From positions 26,574-90,573 of the forward strand of contig CBDASJ010000029.1 in NCBI GenBank assembly GCA_965199555.1: 64,000 nucleotides of DNA, read 5' to 3'. This document shows positions 1 to 8,915 of this stretch, in pieces. Source of the stretch: LMUY01 sp965199555 (lineage in GTDB: Bacteria; Pseudomonadota; Alphaproteobacteria; Acetobacterales; Acetobacteraceae). A model generated the notes under the pieces. The model was given only the letters and a program-made list of their open reading frames with translations. It was not told the DNA's origin and searched no databases. Made by a program: the position numbers and the translations under genes. The number at the start of each line of letters is the position of its first letter. The first letter of the stretch is position 1.

Positions 1-231
1 GTTTTGCTGCTCCCTTTTGCACCCGCTGCCGAACGGTGGGCACGCACGGCAGAGCTGTCGACCATGGCAAACTCCGGCGGGTCTTGGCATGCCACAAGCG
101 CCGCCAGCAGTCCCTGCCAGATACCCTTCTCGCTCCAGCGGTCGAAGCGGTTGAAGAGCGTGGTGCGTGGCCCGTACTCGGCTGGAACAGCCCGCCACCG
201 AAGGCCTTCGCGATACCGATGCAGGATGGGT
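1..231 (-). pseudogene. IS5-family transposase remnant (partial, runs off left edge)
   Basis: The complement reads as about 75 codons of an IS5/IS1031-type transposase. It contains LHRYREGLRWRAVP, then a YGPRTTLFNRFDRW block, then VDSSAVRAHRSAAGAKGSS, the region around the first catalytic Asp of these DDE enzymes. The 3' half lies outside the window. Homology stops near position 231, where a complete protein would have roughly 30 more N-terminal residues, so the 5' end is truncated. No terminal inverted repeat is visible at this side. The truncated end lies about 30 bases from the probable start of the DUF3142 gene. The family call is from recognised motifs, not a search. Confidence 0.75.
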
Positions 232-267
232 GAAACCATCCCCGGGGGGAGTTCATGCTGGCGTGGC

Positions 268-996
268 ATGGCATCGTTTGGCCGCTCTGCTGTTGGTGTA
301 CTTGTCCGCAGCCCCGGTCGCCGCCCAGCCCCGGTCGCCGCCCAACCGTCCCGCCTCGTGTGGGCCTGGGAGCGGCCAGAATCCCTAACTGCATTGCCGC
401 CCGACATCGGCGTTGCGTTCGTGGCAGGCTTCATCCGGCTGAGAGGTGATGTGATCGTTTCCGCGCGGGGGCGCCGCTTCCCGCTTATGCTCGCGAAGGA
501 CCGCGCAGCTTCGGTCACCGTCATCCACATCGAAGTCGACCAGGCCCACGCCTTGGGCTGGACCAGCCAATTATCGGCCCACGTGGTGGAGGCGGCGCTT
601 TCCTTCGCGCATGATGCGCCGCACGTGCAGCTCGACATGGAAGTGCGGGCCAGCCAGCATGCGGCCGTGCTGGACGTGCTGCGTGGCTTGCGGGCGGGGT
701 TGCCACCAGGCACGACCCTATCCATGACGGCGCTGGCGTCCTGGTGCGAGAACGAAACCTGGCTGGATGATGCGCCGGTGGACGAGATCGTGCCGATGCT
801 GTTCCGCATGGGGCGCCGCGGCGGGGCGCTGCGGGGGAAGCTGGCGACGGGCGGCGATTTCCGGCAGCCGCTCTGCCGCAAGGCGATCGGCATCGCCACC
901 GACACGCCGACCGCCGTGCCGCCGGGCCGGCGCGTGTATATCTTCAACCCGCGGCCGTGGGATGCGGCCGCGATCGCAGCCCTCGGCCCAGGATAA
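268..996 (+). CDS. DUF3142 domain protein with frameshifted signal peptide
   Basis: The mature part (VWAWERPE, PDIGVAFVAG, IRLRGD, LSMTALASWC, PVDEIVPMLFRMG) matches the DUF3142 family as I know it; function unknown. In this frame (ATG 268 or 226) there is no export signal. In the +2 frame a GTG at 263 starts a typical signal peptide with a hydrophobic core and an AAPVAAQ cleavage site. That frame is separated from the mature frame by a 17-bp tandem duplication (311-344). Removing one copy joins VAAQ directly to PSRLVWAWE. The gene is therefore probably inactivated for export, or slips on the repeat. The stop lies 4 bases before the next start, so the two genes form an operon. Confidence 0.75.
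   Translation: MASFGRSAVGVLVRSPGRRPAPVAAQPSRLVWAWERPESLTALPPDIGVAFVAGFIRLRGDVIVSARGRRFPLMLAKDRAASVTVIHIEVDQAHALGWTSQLSAHVVEAALSFAHDAPHVQLDMEVRASQHAAVLDVLRGLRAGLPPGTTLSMTALASWCENETWLDDAPVDEIVPMLFRMGRRGGALRGKLATGGDFRQPLCRKAIGIATDTPTAVPPGRRVYIFNPRPWDAAAIAALGPG
311..344 (+). repeat. 17-bp perfect tandem duplication inside DUF3142 gene
   Basis: The unit GCCCCGGTCGCCGCCCA occurs twice back to back (311-327 and 328-344). Seventeen is not a multiple of three, so the second copy shifts the reading frame between the signal peptide and the mature protein. Confidence 0.95.
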
Positions 997-1000
997 CGGC

Positions 1001-3427
1001 ATGACATTTCGATTTCGACGCCCGGTCGCGGCCCTGCTGGCGCTGGCGCTGTTTGCCGGCCCGGCCGGTGCCTCCACCGGTGACGCGAGCACCGATTGGG
1101 GCCTGAGCGAGTTCGGCGGCTCCACCGCCGATCGGCAGATGCTGTTTGGCGGCACCCCCGGAGTGCTGATGGCAAGCTCCCCGGCCAGCCTGTTGTTCGT
1201 CGGTTGGCGCCGCCTGCACGGGCAAACCGTGGGCACGAAGGCCGGGGAAGCCCTCGCGGTGCCTTGCTGCGGCGGACCGCTGGGCCCGATGGACGGCATG
1301 TTCGCCTGGGTGGACGCCCGCAAAGCCGTGCCCGGCGCGGCGGCGATCGGCACCAGCCTGGACACGGAACGGCCCGGCCCCGACTACACCAGCATCCCCA
1401 ACTGCCTGGACAACGCCTTCCGCACCGCGATCCGGACGCTGAAGGATCGCGTGCAGACCTACGGCGCCGACTCGCCGGACGTCCGCTTCTGGCTCGGCAC
1501 GCAGGACGCCGTGTTCCAGGCCTGTTCCAAGCCGGTCGCCGCGCTGCCGGCGTTGCCGGACGCGGCGCCCGCCTGGTTGCAGGCGGATTACCGTTACCAA
1601 ACGGCCGCCTTGGCCTTCTACAACGCCGACTTCCCGGCAGCGGCGGACGCGTTCGCCGCCATCGCCGGGGACGCCGCGTCGCCTTGGCACGACATCGCGC
1701 CCTACCTCCGGGTGCGGGCGTTACTGCGCCGCGCGCTCGTGTCCAAGGCAACGAGCGACTTCGCCGCCGCGCGACAGGCCGCGGCGGCGATCCAGGCCGG
1801 TGCGCCGATGCACGACGCAGCCGGGCAATTGGAACAAATGGCGCAACTGCACGGCGAACCCGCCGTGGCGCGGGATCGCCTGGTGGCGCGGCTGGCCGAA
1901 CCGGTGCTGGCGGACACGGCGGCGCTCGACTTCAAGGACCTGCAGTCGATCCCCGCGGCGCCGGACAAGCCCGAGCTGCTGGACTGGATCGCCACGTTCA
2001 AGACCGGCGCCGCCGCCCCGCCGAATCCGCCGGACCCGCAGGGCAGCCCGCTGGACCAGGCCCGTGCCGCCGATGGCCGCCGGGTGGCCGCGTTGGCCCA
2101 TGCGCGGGACCGCTACGCCGCCGGGCACGACCCGGCATGGCTGCTGGCCGCGCTGGCACTGGCGCAGCCGGACGACCCGGCAAACGTGCCCACGATCACC
2201 GACGCAACCGCGCTCGATCCCGCCGCGCCAGCGTATTTAATCGCCTTGTACCACCGCATCCGCTTGACCGCCGTCAGCGCGGACCCGGCGGCGACCCGGA
2301 CGATGCTTGACACGGTGCTGGCCCGCACGGACCTGACCGGCACCACGCGCAACCTGTTCCTGGCGGAGCGGATGCTGGTAGCCGCAGACAGCGGCGACAT
2401 GGCCCGCCACGCGCTTCGTGCCGTGCTCTGCGGGCAAAAGGATCCTGGCTGCAAGGCGGATGAGTGGGGCTATGACGGCCGCGGCAGCGGCTTGTTCGAC
2501 GCGGATGCGGGCAAGGAAACGCGCGGCCTGGGGGACGACGCCCGCTACCTGATCGACCGGATGGCGCTGGCCAGCCGGGTGGCGCTAGGCCGCGACCCTG
2601 CCCTGCCCGCCCCCATCCAGCTCGACCTAGCGCTGACCAGCTTCGCCCGCGCCGTCCTGGTGCACGACGAGTCCACCGTGGACGCGCTCTGCGCCCCGTT
2701 GCAGGGGCTGTTGCCGGTGATGTCGGCGGAGTTCGCCGCGATCCCCGCGGCACGGCCGGGGCCGGACCGGCAGTTCGCGGAGTTCCTGGTGTTCGCGAAG
2801 ATACCGGGGCTGCGGGTGGACCTGCTGGATTACACCAGGCCGATTGGCAAGATCGCCGAGTTCACCGGCGGTTGGCCGAACTGGGTGGTGCTGGGCAAGC
2901 CTGACCCAGGCATCATCCCGCCCGCCCCGGTGCTGTACGACAGTGCCGGCTACCAGACGGCGGACGTGCCGGCCGGAACGGATCTGGGCGACGGCCACGT
3001 CCGCATACCGGACGTGGTGTGCAAGGGATTGTGCGGCGCCGGCGGCTTCGTGCCCCACCCGATCGCCTTCCTGTCCGCCACGGCCGCCCGGGCCTCGCTT
3101 GAACGGCACCTGCTTCCACCGCCGGGCCAGTATGCCGACCCGGCGAAACTGTCAGCCGACCGAAGCGCCGCCTTTCCCGCCAGCCAGGACGCAACGGCCA
3201 AGCCAGCCGTCCCGCCACCGGGGTCGGTCTACGTTTGGGACTTCATCCTCGACTATGCCGCACATCACCCGCAGGACCCCCGCGTGCCGGAAGCGCTGAG
3301 TTGGGTGATCCATGTCGGGCATTACGGCCAGGGCCACGACCATTCTGGCAAGCGCGCCTTCATGCTCCTGAAGTCCCGCTACCCGGACAGCCGATGGGCG
3401 AAGGACAATCCCCTGTATTACGACTGA
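1001..3427 (+). CDS. Large secreted protein of unknown function
   Basis: This is an 808-residue protein with a clean Sec signal peptide (basic MTFRFRR, then a Leu/Ala core ending near AGPAGAS at about residue 25). I do not recognise a named domain. The middle is Ala-rich and helical, with TPR-like spacing. Conserved-looking points are a CCGGPLGPMDGMFAW block near residue 90 and a C-terminal YVWDFILDYAAHHP segment followed by HSGKRAFMLLKSRYP. ATG 1001 follows the DUF3142 stop by four bases, so both are probably cotranscribed as an exported pair. Longer upstream extensions in the same frame overlap the DUF3142 gene and lack a signal peptide. Confidence 0.8.
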   Translation: MTFRFRRPVAALLALALFAGPAGASTGDASTDWGLSEFGGSTADRQMLFGGTPGVLMASSPASLLFVGWRRLHGQTVGTKAGEALAVPCCGGPLGPMDGMFAWVDARKAVPGAAAIGTSLDTERPGPDYTSIPNCLDNAFRTAIRTLKDRVQTYGADSPDVRFWLGTQDAVFQACSKPVAALPALPDAAPAWLQADYRYQTAALAFYNADFPAAADAFAAIAGDAASPWHDIAPYLRVRALLRRALVSKATSDFAAARQAAAAIQAGAPMHDAAGQLEQMAQLHGEPAVARDRLVARLAEPVLADTAALDFKDLQSIPAAPDKPELLDWIATFKTGAAAPPNPPDPQGSPLDQARAADGRRVAALAHARDRYAAGHDPAWLLAALALAQPDDPANVPTITDATALDPAAPAYLIALYHRIRLTAVSADPAATRTMLDTVLARTDLTGTTRNLFLAERMLVAADSGDMARHALRAVLCGQKDPGCKADEWGYDGRGSGLFDADAGKETRGLGDDARYLIDRMALASRVALGRDPALPAPIQLDLALTSFARAVLVHDESTVDALCAPLQGLLPVMSAEFAAIPAARPGPDRQFAEFLVFAKIPGLRVDLLDYTRPIGKIAEFTGGWPNWVVLGKPDPGIIPPAPVLYDSAGYQTADVPAGTDLGDGHVRIPDVVCKGLCGAGGFVPHPIAFLSATAARASLERHLLPPPGQYADPAKLSADRSAAFPASQDATAKPAVPPPGSVYVWDFILDYAAHHPQDPRVPEALSWVIHVGHYGQGHDHSGKRAFMLLKSRYPDSRWAKDNPLYYD

Positions 3428-3461
3428 TCATCGCAACAGACAGCCCTCGGCCCGGGCCAGG

Positions 3462-3845
3462 TCAGCGCACGGTTGCGGTGATACCGCCGTCTACGACGAG
3501 CTGGGTGGCGTTCACGTAGGCCGACTCGTCCGACGCCAATTACAGGGCCGCGCGGGCAACGTCCCACGCGCTCCCCATCTTGCCCGTGGGCGACCGCTTG
3601 TGGCGTGCGTCCTTCACCTGCTGCATGTCGGGATAGGCCGCGCCTAAGCTGCCCACGATGTGAGGGGTGTCGATGAACCCCGGCACGATGACGTTGCAGC
3701 GAATGCCCTTGCCGGCGTATTGCACCCCGATGCTTTGCGTCGCCCTGGATGGCGGCCGCCTTGCTCGACGCGTAGGCGATATAGGGCATGCCGAGATCGC
3801 GGATGCCGCCGATGCTCGACACGTTGATGATCGACCCGCTTCCTT
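3462..3845 (-). pseudogene. SDR-family oxidoreductase, C-terminal remnant
   Basis: The complement encodes the second half of a short-chain dehydrogenase: INVSSIGGIRDLG, the catalytic YASSKAA (Tyr and Lys), QYAGKGIRCNVIVPGF, and the terminal ATQLVVDGGITATVR before TGA at 3462-3464. A frameshift lies near 3740-3750, after KAAAIQ. An in-frame TAA sits at 3540-3542, between DVARAAL and LASDESAYV. The Rossmann half with the cofactor-binding glycines is missing. The fragment stops at a sharp junction (about 3843-3850) with an MBL remnant on the opposite strand, so it was broken by a deletion or rearrangement. It is not functional. Confidence 0.85.
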
Positions 3846-4190
3846 GCCGCTCCGGGCTTCGACACGAAGGACCGCATCCTGTTCGTGGTGGACGGGTTCT
3901 CCGCGACCCATCACCACCGGCCCGGGCATTGCGGCCTGACCGCGGGTGAACAGCCGATCCCGGATACGGAGATGATGAAGATCATAAACGAACTCGCCCT
4001 GCAATGGACGCGCTACACCGATGCCGCTACGACCTTCGCCGACCTCGACGAATTGCTGACCCTGTTGCGGCCGCGCTTCATCGCGCCCGCCCATGGTGCC
4101 GTCATCGACCGGTCCGACCTCATGATCCCGTTGATGAAGCGTGCCATGTGCGGAGAGGAGGCCGGCGCGCTGGACCGGGCGGCGGCTTGA
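3846..4190 (+). pseudogene. Flavodiiron-like MBL protein, C-terminal remnant
   Basis: The plus strand reads GFDTKDRILFVVDGFS, then MMKIINELALQWTRYTD, FADLDELL and FIAPAHGAVID, ending at TGA 4188-4190. This aligns block by block with the C-terminal half of the intact MBL gene at 10705-11523 (FDTTERTLFVSDAF, MIKYFNERAMYWTRHTD, FADLDEML, LIATGHGGVVD). The whole N-terminal half, with the first metal motif, is absent. It is replaced at about 3846 by the SDR remnant on the other strand. It is followed without a gap by a remnant of the partner gene, so the module order is preserved. Confidence 0.85.
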
Positions 4191-4779
4191 GCGCCGCCGC
4201 ATCGCTGGATCGGGGCTCGCGTTCGATTACGCTTGCGGATGGTGCGGTGTTCGCGACCGCCGGGTTCGTCCATACCGAGCGGCCGACATCGTGGATCGAT
4301 CCGCTTCTATCCGGCTTCCTCGCCACGTCTTGCCATGTCCTGCGTGCCATCGAGGTGCTGCCGACCACGCTTCGCGTGCTGCCGAAGCAGCATTTGTATG
4401 AGCGGAAAACCCGCACGCTGTTCGGTTCGGACACGTGGGGCTTTGTTCCCCAGGCGACGGACATTGCGATGGAATCGTCTGGCATCGGGATGAGCGCCTA
4501 TCCGTTTCCGCCGTCGCGCGGCCCCTCCTGCACCGGTTTGAGTGGCTGGCCGGCGTGGACACGTCGCCGATGCCGGCCGAAATCCATGAATTGCTAACCC
4601 GCCCGATCGACCGGATCTGCAGCAGCTACGGTTGCGTCATCGAAGGCAGCGCGTTGGTGACGACGGTGTTGCAGAACACGATCGCCGCCTTGCAGGCGCT
4701 GTCCCAAACGGCCCGGGTCGGCAGGATGGACAAGCTCGTCCGCGACAGGATCGCGAACGCGGTGAACGTTGCGCGCTGA
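4187..4779 (+). pseudogene. Degenerate MBL-like partner protein, broken copy
   Basis: This is a decayed relative of the gene at 11528-12472. The first part (GAVFATAGFVHTERPTSWIDP, then CHVLR) matches its N-terminus. It then jumps over about 100 residues to AIEVLPTTLRVL and LFGSDTWGFVP. A frameshift near 4500 moves the rest (RPLLHRFEWLAG, IDRICSSYGCVIEGSA) into another frame, ending at TGA 4777-4779. As in the intact copy, the position of the last metal histidine is aromatic (SYG here, SFG in the intact copy). The stop abuts the IclR gene on the opposite strand. Non-functional by deletion plus frameshift. Confidence 0.8.
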
Positions 4780-5583
4780 TCAGCAGGGCAAGGCGTTGGG
4801 CAGGCAATGCAGTGCCCGCAACCCGCCCGGGATGCGGCCGATCTGCTTGCTCAACGCCCCTGCATGGGCCGACAAGCCGGCCACCAGTTCTGCCAGATTG
4901 TCCAGCGACATGCCGATGCCTGCAACACTGAGGGATGCGATCACCTCGCCGCCTTCCATCCGCACCGGCACCGCGACGGCCCTGACACCCTCGAAGAATT
5001 CGCCGCTGTCCAAGGCGTAGCCGCAATGCTGGACGTTGCGGATTTCCTCGGCAAGCCGGCTCGGCGCGACGATCGTCTTGGATGTCAGCGCCACGAAGCC
5101 CGCACTGAACACGTACTCGTCCAGCTTGCGCGGATGCAGCGCCGCCAGCATGACCTTGCCGGGTGCAGTGCAGTACGCATCGTAATGCGCGCCAACCGCG
5201 GCGTGCCGCTTCGGGTCCTCGCAGGTATCCGCGCCGGCGACGATGTAGATCTCGGTGCCGTCCAGCACGCTCAGCCGGACGCACAAGTCGCGCATGGTCA
5301 GCATCTGGCGCAACCGCAGATCCACCACCTCCTGCAAGGCGCGCCGGGCCCGGACGCCTTGGTCGTGCAGGGCCAGCAGGCGTGGCCCCAGCGTGTAGGC
5401 CCCGCCCCGATCCACGCTGACCGCCCCGGCGCCCTGCAACGTGCGGAGCAGGCGGTGGGTGGTGGCGATCGACAGGTTGGCGGTTGCGGCCGCCGCCCGC
5501 AGCGTCACGCCGCCCGGCGTGTTGCACACGACGTCGACAAGGTCGAGCGCCTTGAGGATCGACTTGTTGGTGGGGGTCGTCAT
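4780..5583 (-). CDS. IclR-family transcriptional regulator
   Basis: This is a 267-residue protein with the IclR layout: an N-terminal winged helix-turn-helix (about residues 8-70, recognition helix around SIATTHRLLRTL) and a C-terminal effector-binding domain (about 80-255). The latter includes APGKVMLAAL and the terminal SLSVAGIGMSLDNL segment. Such proteins usually control catabolic or transport genes in response to small carboxylates or aromatics. It sits next to the TRAP transporter on the same strand and is a plausible regulator of it. The palindrome at 7724-7738 in the divergent TRAP promoter is a candidate target (inference). Confidence 0.93.
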   Translation of the reverse strand: MTTPTNKSILKALDLVDVVCNTPGGVTLRAAAATANLSIATTHRLLRTLQGAGAVSVDRGGAYTLGPRLLALHDQGVRARRALQEVVDLRLRQMLTMRDLCVRLSVLDGTEIYIVAGADTCEDPKRHAAVGAHYDAYCTAPGKVMLAALHPRKLDEYVFSAGFVALTSKTIVAPSRLAEEIRNVQHCGYALDSGEFFEGVRAVAVPVRMEGGEVIASLSVAGIGMSLDNLAELVAGLSAHAGALSKQIGRIPGGLRALHCLPNALPC

Positions 5584-5678
5584 GCCATTCGATTTGGATT
5601 CAGGACATTCTGGGTGGTTCGACCAGGTTCTACCTTAAATGTGGGGCAGCATCGGAAGCAACGTGACGGCGAACGACG

Positions 5679-7613
5679 TCAGTGCAGGAAAATCGTGGAG
5701 ATTCCGGGCACGGCGGCAATGACGACCACGCCCAGGGCCAGCACCGCGAGGTAGGGCCAGATCCTGGCCATCCCGGCGGCAGGGTCGATCCGGCTGATCG
5801 CACAGGCCTGATAGTAGCCAATACCGAAGGGCGGCGTGTACAACCCAACGCCCATCGAGAGCACCGCCACGATCGCGTACTGCACCTCGTGGATGCCCAG
5901 GCTGCGAGCGATCGGGAACAGCATCGGGCCGAACACCACGATGCCGGGAATGCCTTCCAGGAGGCTGCCGGACACCAGGAAGACGCAGATGGAGATCGTC
6001 CAGAAGCTGAGCTTGCCACCGGGCATGGTGGTGATGCTTTGCGCCAGGTCCTGGGAAAAGCCGGTCTGGGTCAGTGCCCAGGACACGGCGTTGGCGGCGG
6101 CGAAGATCACCATGATGGCGCCGGCCAACGACGCCGTATCCTTCAGCACGGCATAGGCTCGACGCCAATCGGTCCAGCGGTAAACCACCAGCCCGGCCAC
6201 GACGGTGTAAAGGACGCCGATCGTCGCCACCTCCGTCGCGGTGGCAACCCCCTCCACGACGGCGGTTCGGATCAGGATCGGCAGCAGCAACCCGGGAGTG
6301 GCCATGACCAGTGCCGCCGCGGCCATGCGCCAGGACGCGCGCGGCGGCAAGGTGATCTCCTGGTTGGAGCGGGCGCGGGCGAGCACGCAGGTCATCAGCG
6401 CCAGCACAAGCGCCGGCAGCAGCCCGGCGGTGAACAGGCCGGAAATCGACACCCCGGTGACGGCGCCGACGGTGATCAGCACCAGGCTGGGCGGGATCGT
6501 CTCACTCATCGAGCTGGACGCCGCCAGCAAGGACACCAGCTCCCCATCCGGGATGCCACGGCGGCGCATTTCCGGCACCAGCGCCGGCGCCACCGCGGCC
6601 ATGTCGGCCGCTTTGGCCCCGGAGATGCCGGAGATGAGATACATGGCGCCCAGCAGCACGTAGGACAGCCCACCGCGCAGATGGCCGATCAGGGTGGACA
6701 GGAACGCGATCAGGGTACGCGCCATGCCGGTCGCCTCGAACAACAGGCCCAGCACGATGAACATCGGGATTGCCAACAGGATCAGCGGGGACAATCCAGC
6801 CTCGAACCGGCTGGCGACGATGGACAGCGGGACCGACGAGTTCCATTGCAGGAACGCCAGCGTCGACAAGCCGAAGGCAAAGGCAATGGGCATGCCCAGC
6901 GCCACACAAATACCCCCGAGCCCGATGAAGAACAGCACTAGGTCATACGTGCCATCGGTGGCCCAGCTCACGCCATAGCACAGGGCGACGCCGGCGGCCG
7001 TCAGCGCGGCCGCGAAGCCGACCAGAAGCCAGCCGCGTTCGTTGCCGGTCGCGATGACCCGGCACAGGCAGAACACCGCCATCAGCCCCAGCCCGGCGGG
7101 AAGCGCCGCGGCCTTCCACCCGTCGGACAGACCCAAGATCGGGTTCACCGCCCCGGCCGCATCCGCCACGAAGCCGAAGGAGAAGATGAACAGCAACACA
7201 AGGAAAACCAGGCTCAGTGTTTGCGCCACCAGTTCGCGTACGACGTTGTTCCGCGGTGACAGGCGCTTCTCCGCCAGCGTCAAGCGCAGGTGCTGTTGCC
7301 TGGCCAAGGCCACCACGGAGCCCAACATCGACAGCCACACGAACAACAGCGACGCGATGTCGTCCGACCAGGTGAACGGCCGGCCAAACACGTAGCGTGA
7401 TATCACGCCGGCGAGCAGGATCAGCAGTTCGGCCAACACGATGATTGCCGCGACGTGCTCGATCGCCGAAACCAGCACTCGCCCGGCCCCGGCCGTGAAG
7501 CGGGCGGTGGCACCATGGTCGCCCCGGGTTCGGCGGACGTCCGCGGCGGTGCCGAGCGGGCCCGCCAAAACGACCCCGCTATCCAACTGCTCGTTGTGCG
7601 GCAGCAGGTTCAT
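5679..7613 (-). CDS. TRAP transporter permease, fused DctQ-DctM
   Basis: This 644-residue inner-membrane protein fuses the small (DctQ, about residues 40-190, four helices, with RYVFGRPFTWSDD) and large (DctM, about 215-640, twelve helices) TRAP permease subunits. DctM landmarks are GMPIAFAFGLS, the ALVPEMRRRGIPDGELVSLLAASSS segment and SETIPPSLVL. Together with the DctP protein encoded divergently it would import an organic acid using the sodium or proton gradient. ATG 7613 is preferred over an in-frame start at 7652 because GAGGGGGA lies 7 bases upstream of it. The binding-protein gene is transcribed away from the shared 260-bp region. Confidence 0.92.
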   Translation of the reverse strand: MNLLPHNEQLDSGVVLAGPLGTAADVRRTRGDHGATARFTAGAGRVLVSAIEHVAAIIVLAELLILLAGVISRYVFGRPFTWSDDIASLLFVWLSMLGSVVALARQQHLRLTLAEKRLSPRNNVVRELVAQTLSLVFLVLLFIFSFGFVADAAGAVNPILGLSDGWKAAALPAGLGLMAVFCLCRVIATGNERGWLLVGFAAALTAAGVALCYGVSWATDGTYDLVLFFIGLGGICVALGMPIAFAFGLSTLAFLQWNSSVPLSIVASRFEAGLSPLILLAIPMFIVLGLLFEATGMARTLIAFLSTLIGHLRGGLSYVLLGAMYLISGISGAKAADMAAVAPALVPEMRRRGIPDGELVSLLAASSSMSETIPPSLVLITVGAVTGVSISGLFTAGLLPALVLALMTCVLARARSNQEITLPPRASWRMAAAALVMATPGLLLPILIRTAVVEGVATATEVATIGVLYTVVAGLVVYRWTDWRRAYAVLKDTASLAGAIMVIFAAANAVSWALTQTGFSQDLAQSITTMPGGKLSFWTISICVFLVSGSLLEGIPGIVVFGPMLFPIARSLGIHEVQYAIVAVLSMGVGLYTPPFGIGYYQACAISRIDPAAGMARIWPYLAVLALGVVVIAAVPGISTIFLH

Positions 7614-7723
7614 GTTCGATTCCCCCTCAGAACGACGCGAGCACCCCCACAAGGGTCAAGACCGTCCTGACGGCGTTAAGAGAAGCCGCGCACCAGGCAA
7701 CGATCAAGACCGCAGATGGCAGT

Positions 7724-7738
7724 TCTCAAATTGTGAGA
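7724..7738. promoter_or_regulatory. Candidate operator between divergent TRAP genes
   Basis: TCTCAAATTGTGAGA is an AT-rich 15-bp palindrome with perfect 5-bp outer arms. It lies in the shared upstream region (7614-7872) of the TRAP permease and DctP genes. Either the adjacent IclR protein or a distant regulator could bind it. The assignment is inference. Confidence 0.4.
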
Positions 7739-7872
7739 TGAGCCAGCGCGGCGGCTTGCAGTCGGGTCACAGGCAACCCTAGCTTAAGTCCAGAAGAAAT
7801 GAGCACCAGCCAGGCTTCGGTTCTCCGAAGAACATCGGCTGAATAGTTCGGTTACGGGACGGAGGAAGCATA

Positions 7873-8892
7873 ATGGCTGTCATGACCAGGCGCGGCTTTT
7901 CCACGGCGATGACGGCGGGTGCTCTCACCCTGGCCTCGATCGGCCGGGCTTCGGCCGCCGCATTCAATTTCAAGTTGGCTACGGACATGCCGCCGGCGGA
8001 CCCAATGACGGCTCGGCTGACCGAGGCGGCCAAGGCCATCGAACAGGAAAGCGGCGGCCGGCTCGCCATCCGCGTGTTTCCCAGCAGCCAACTCGGCACG
8101 ATTTCCGAGGAGCTGAACCAGGTGCGCAGTGGCGCCTTGGAACTGTATTGCTGCGGCTACGGCAACCAGATCCCGGTGGCGCCGCTGGCCGGGATCAACT
8201 CGCTCGCCTTTGCCTGGTCCGGCTACGACAAGATCTGGCCAGCCATGGACGGGGAGTTGGGTGCTTTCCTGGCCGCTCAGGTCGCAAAGACCGGAACCAT
8301 CCAGCACGTCAGCAAGGCGTTCAACGTCGGCTTCCGGCAGACCACCTCCGGCCACACGCCGATCCATACGCCGGATGACCTCAAGGGCTTTAAGATACGC
8401 GTGCCGCCGGCGCCGATCCTGGCAACGCTGTTCAGCGAGCTCGGGGCCTCGCCGGTCAACCTGAGCCTGGGGGAGCTGTATCCCGCCTTGCAAACCGGGT
8501 TGGTCGAAGGCTCCGACAACCCGCTGTGGACCCTGGCGGCCATGCGGATCTACGAGGTGCAGAAGCACATCACCCTGACGAACCATAGCTGGGACGCGTT
8601 CGTGGTGGTGGCCAATAGCCGCGCCTGGGCCCGGTTGCCCGAGGATTTGCAGCAACTCGCCAGCAAGCATTTCAGCCTTGCCGCGGTCGCGCAGCGCGAA
8701 GACGTGGCCAAGCTGGAAGTCGAAGCGAATGCGAAGCTGCAGGCCAACGGCATGACGATCTTCCAGCCCCCGGCGGACCTGTTCCGCACCGCGCTGAGCA
8801 AGACGGATTACTACCAGAACTGGCGTCAGAAAATCGGGCCTGAGGGATGGGCGGTGCTGCAACGCACGGCCGGTCTTCAAGGCCTGGCCTGA
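7873..8892 (+). CDS. TRAP transporter substrate-binding protein (DctP family)
   Basis: This is a 339-residue periplasmic solute receptor. The N-terminus has a twin-arginine-like motif (TRRGFS, residues 5-10) and a hydrophobic stretch ending near ASA (about 28), suggesting Tat or Sec export. DctP hallmarks follow: GGRLAIRVFPSSQLG, the DLKGFKIRVPP segment whose Arg176 in this family binds the ligand carboxylate, and TGLVEGSDNP. ATG 7873 has a GGAGGAAG ribosome site. It works with the fused DctQM permease. The gene is followed 23 bases later by an amidohydrolase, suggesting that the imported acid is its substrate or precursor. Confidence 0.93.
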   Translation: MAVMTRRGFSTAMTAGALTLASIGRASAAAFNFKLATDMPPADPMTARLTEAAKAIEQESGGRLAIRVFPSSQLGTISEELNQVRSGALELYCCGYGNQIPVAPLAGINSLAFAWSGYDKIWPAMDGELGAFLAAQVAKTGTIQHVSKAFNVGFRQTTSGHTPIHTPDDLKGFKIRVPPAPILATLFSELGASPVNLSLGELYPALQTGLVEGSDNPLWTLAAMRIYEVQKHITLTNHSWDAFVVVANSRAWARLPEDLQQLASKHFSLAAVAQREDVAKLEVEANAKLQANGMTIFQPPADLFRTALSKTDYYQNWRQKIGPEGWAVLQRTAGLQGLA

Positions 8893-8915
8893 CATCACCG
8901 AAGGAGCACGTTCCC

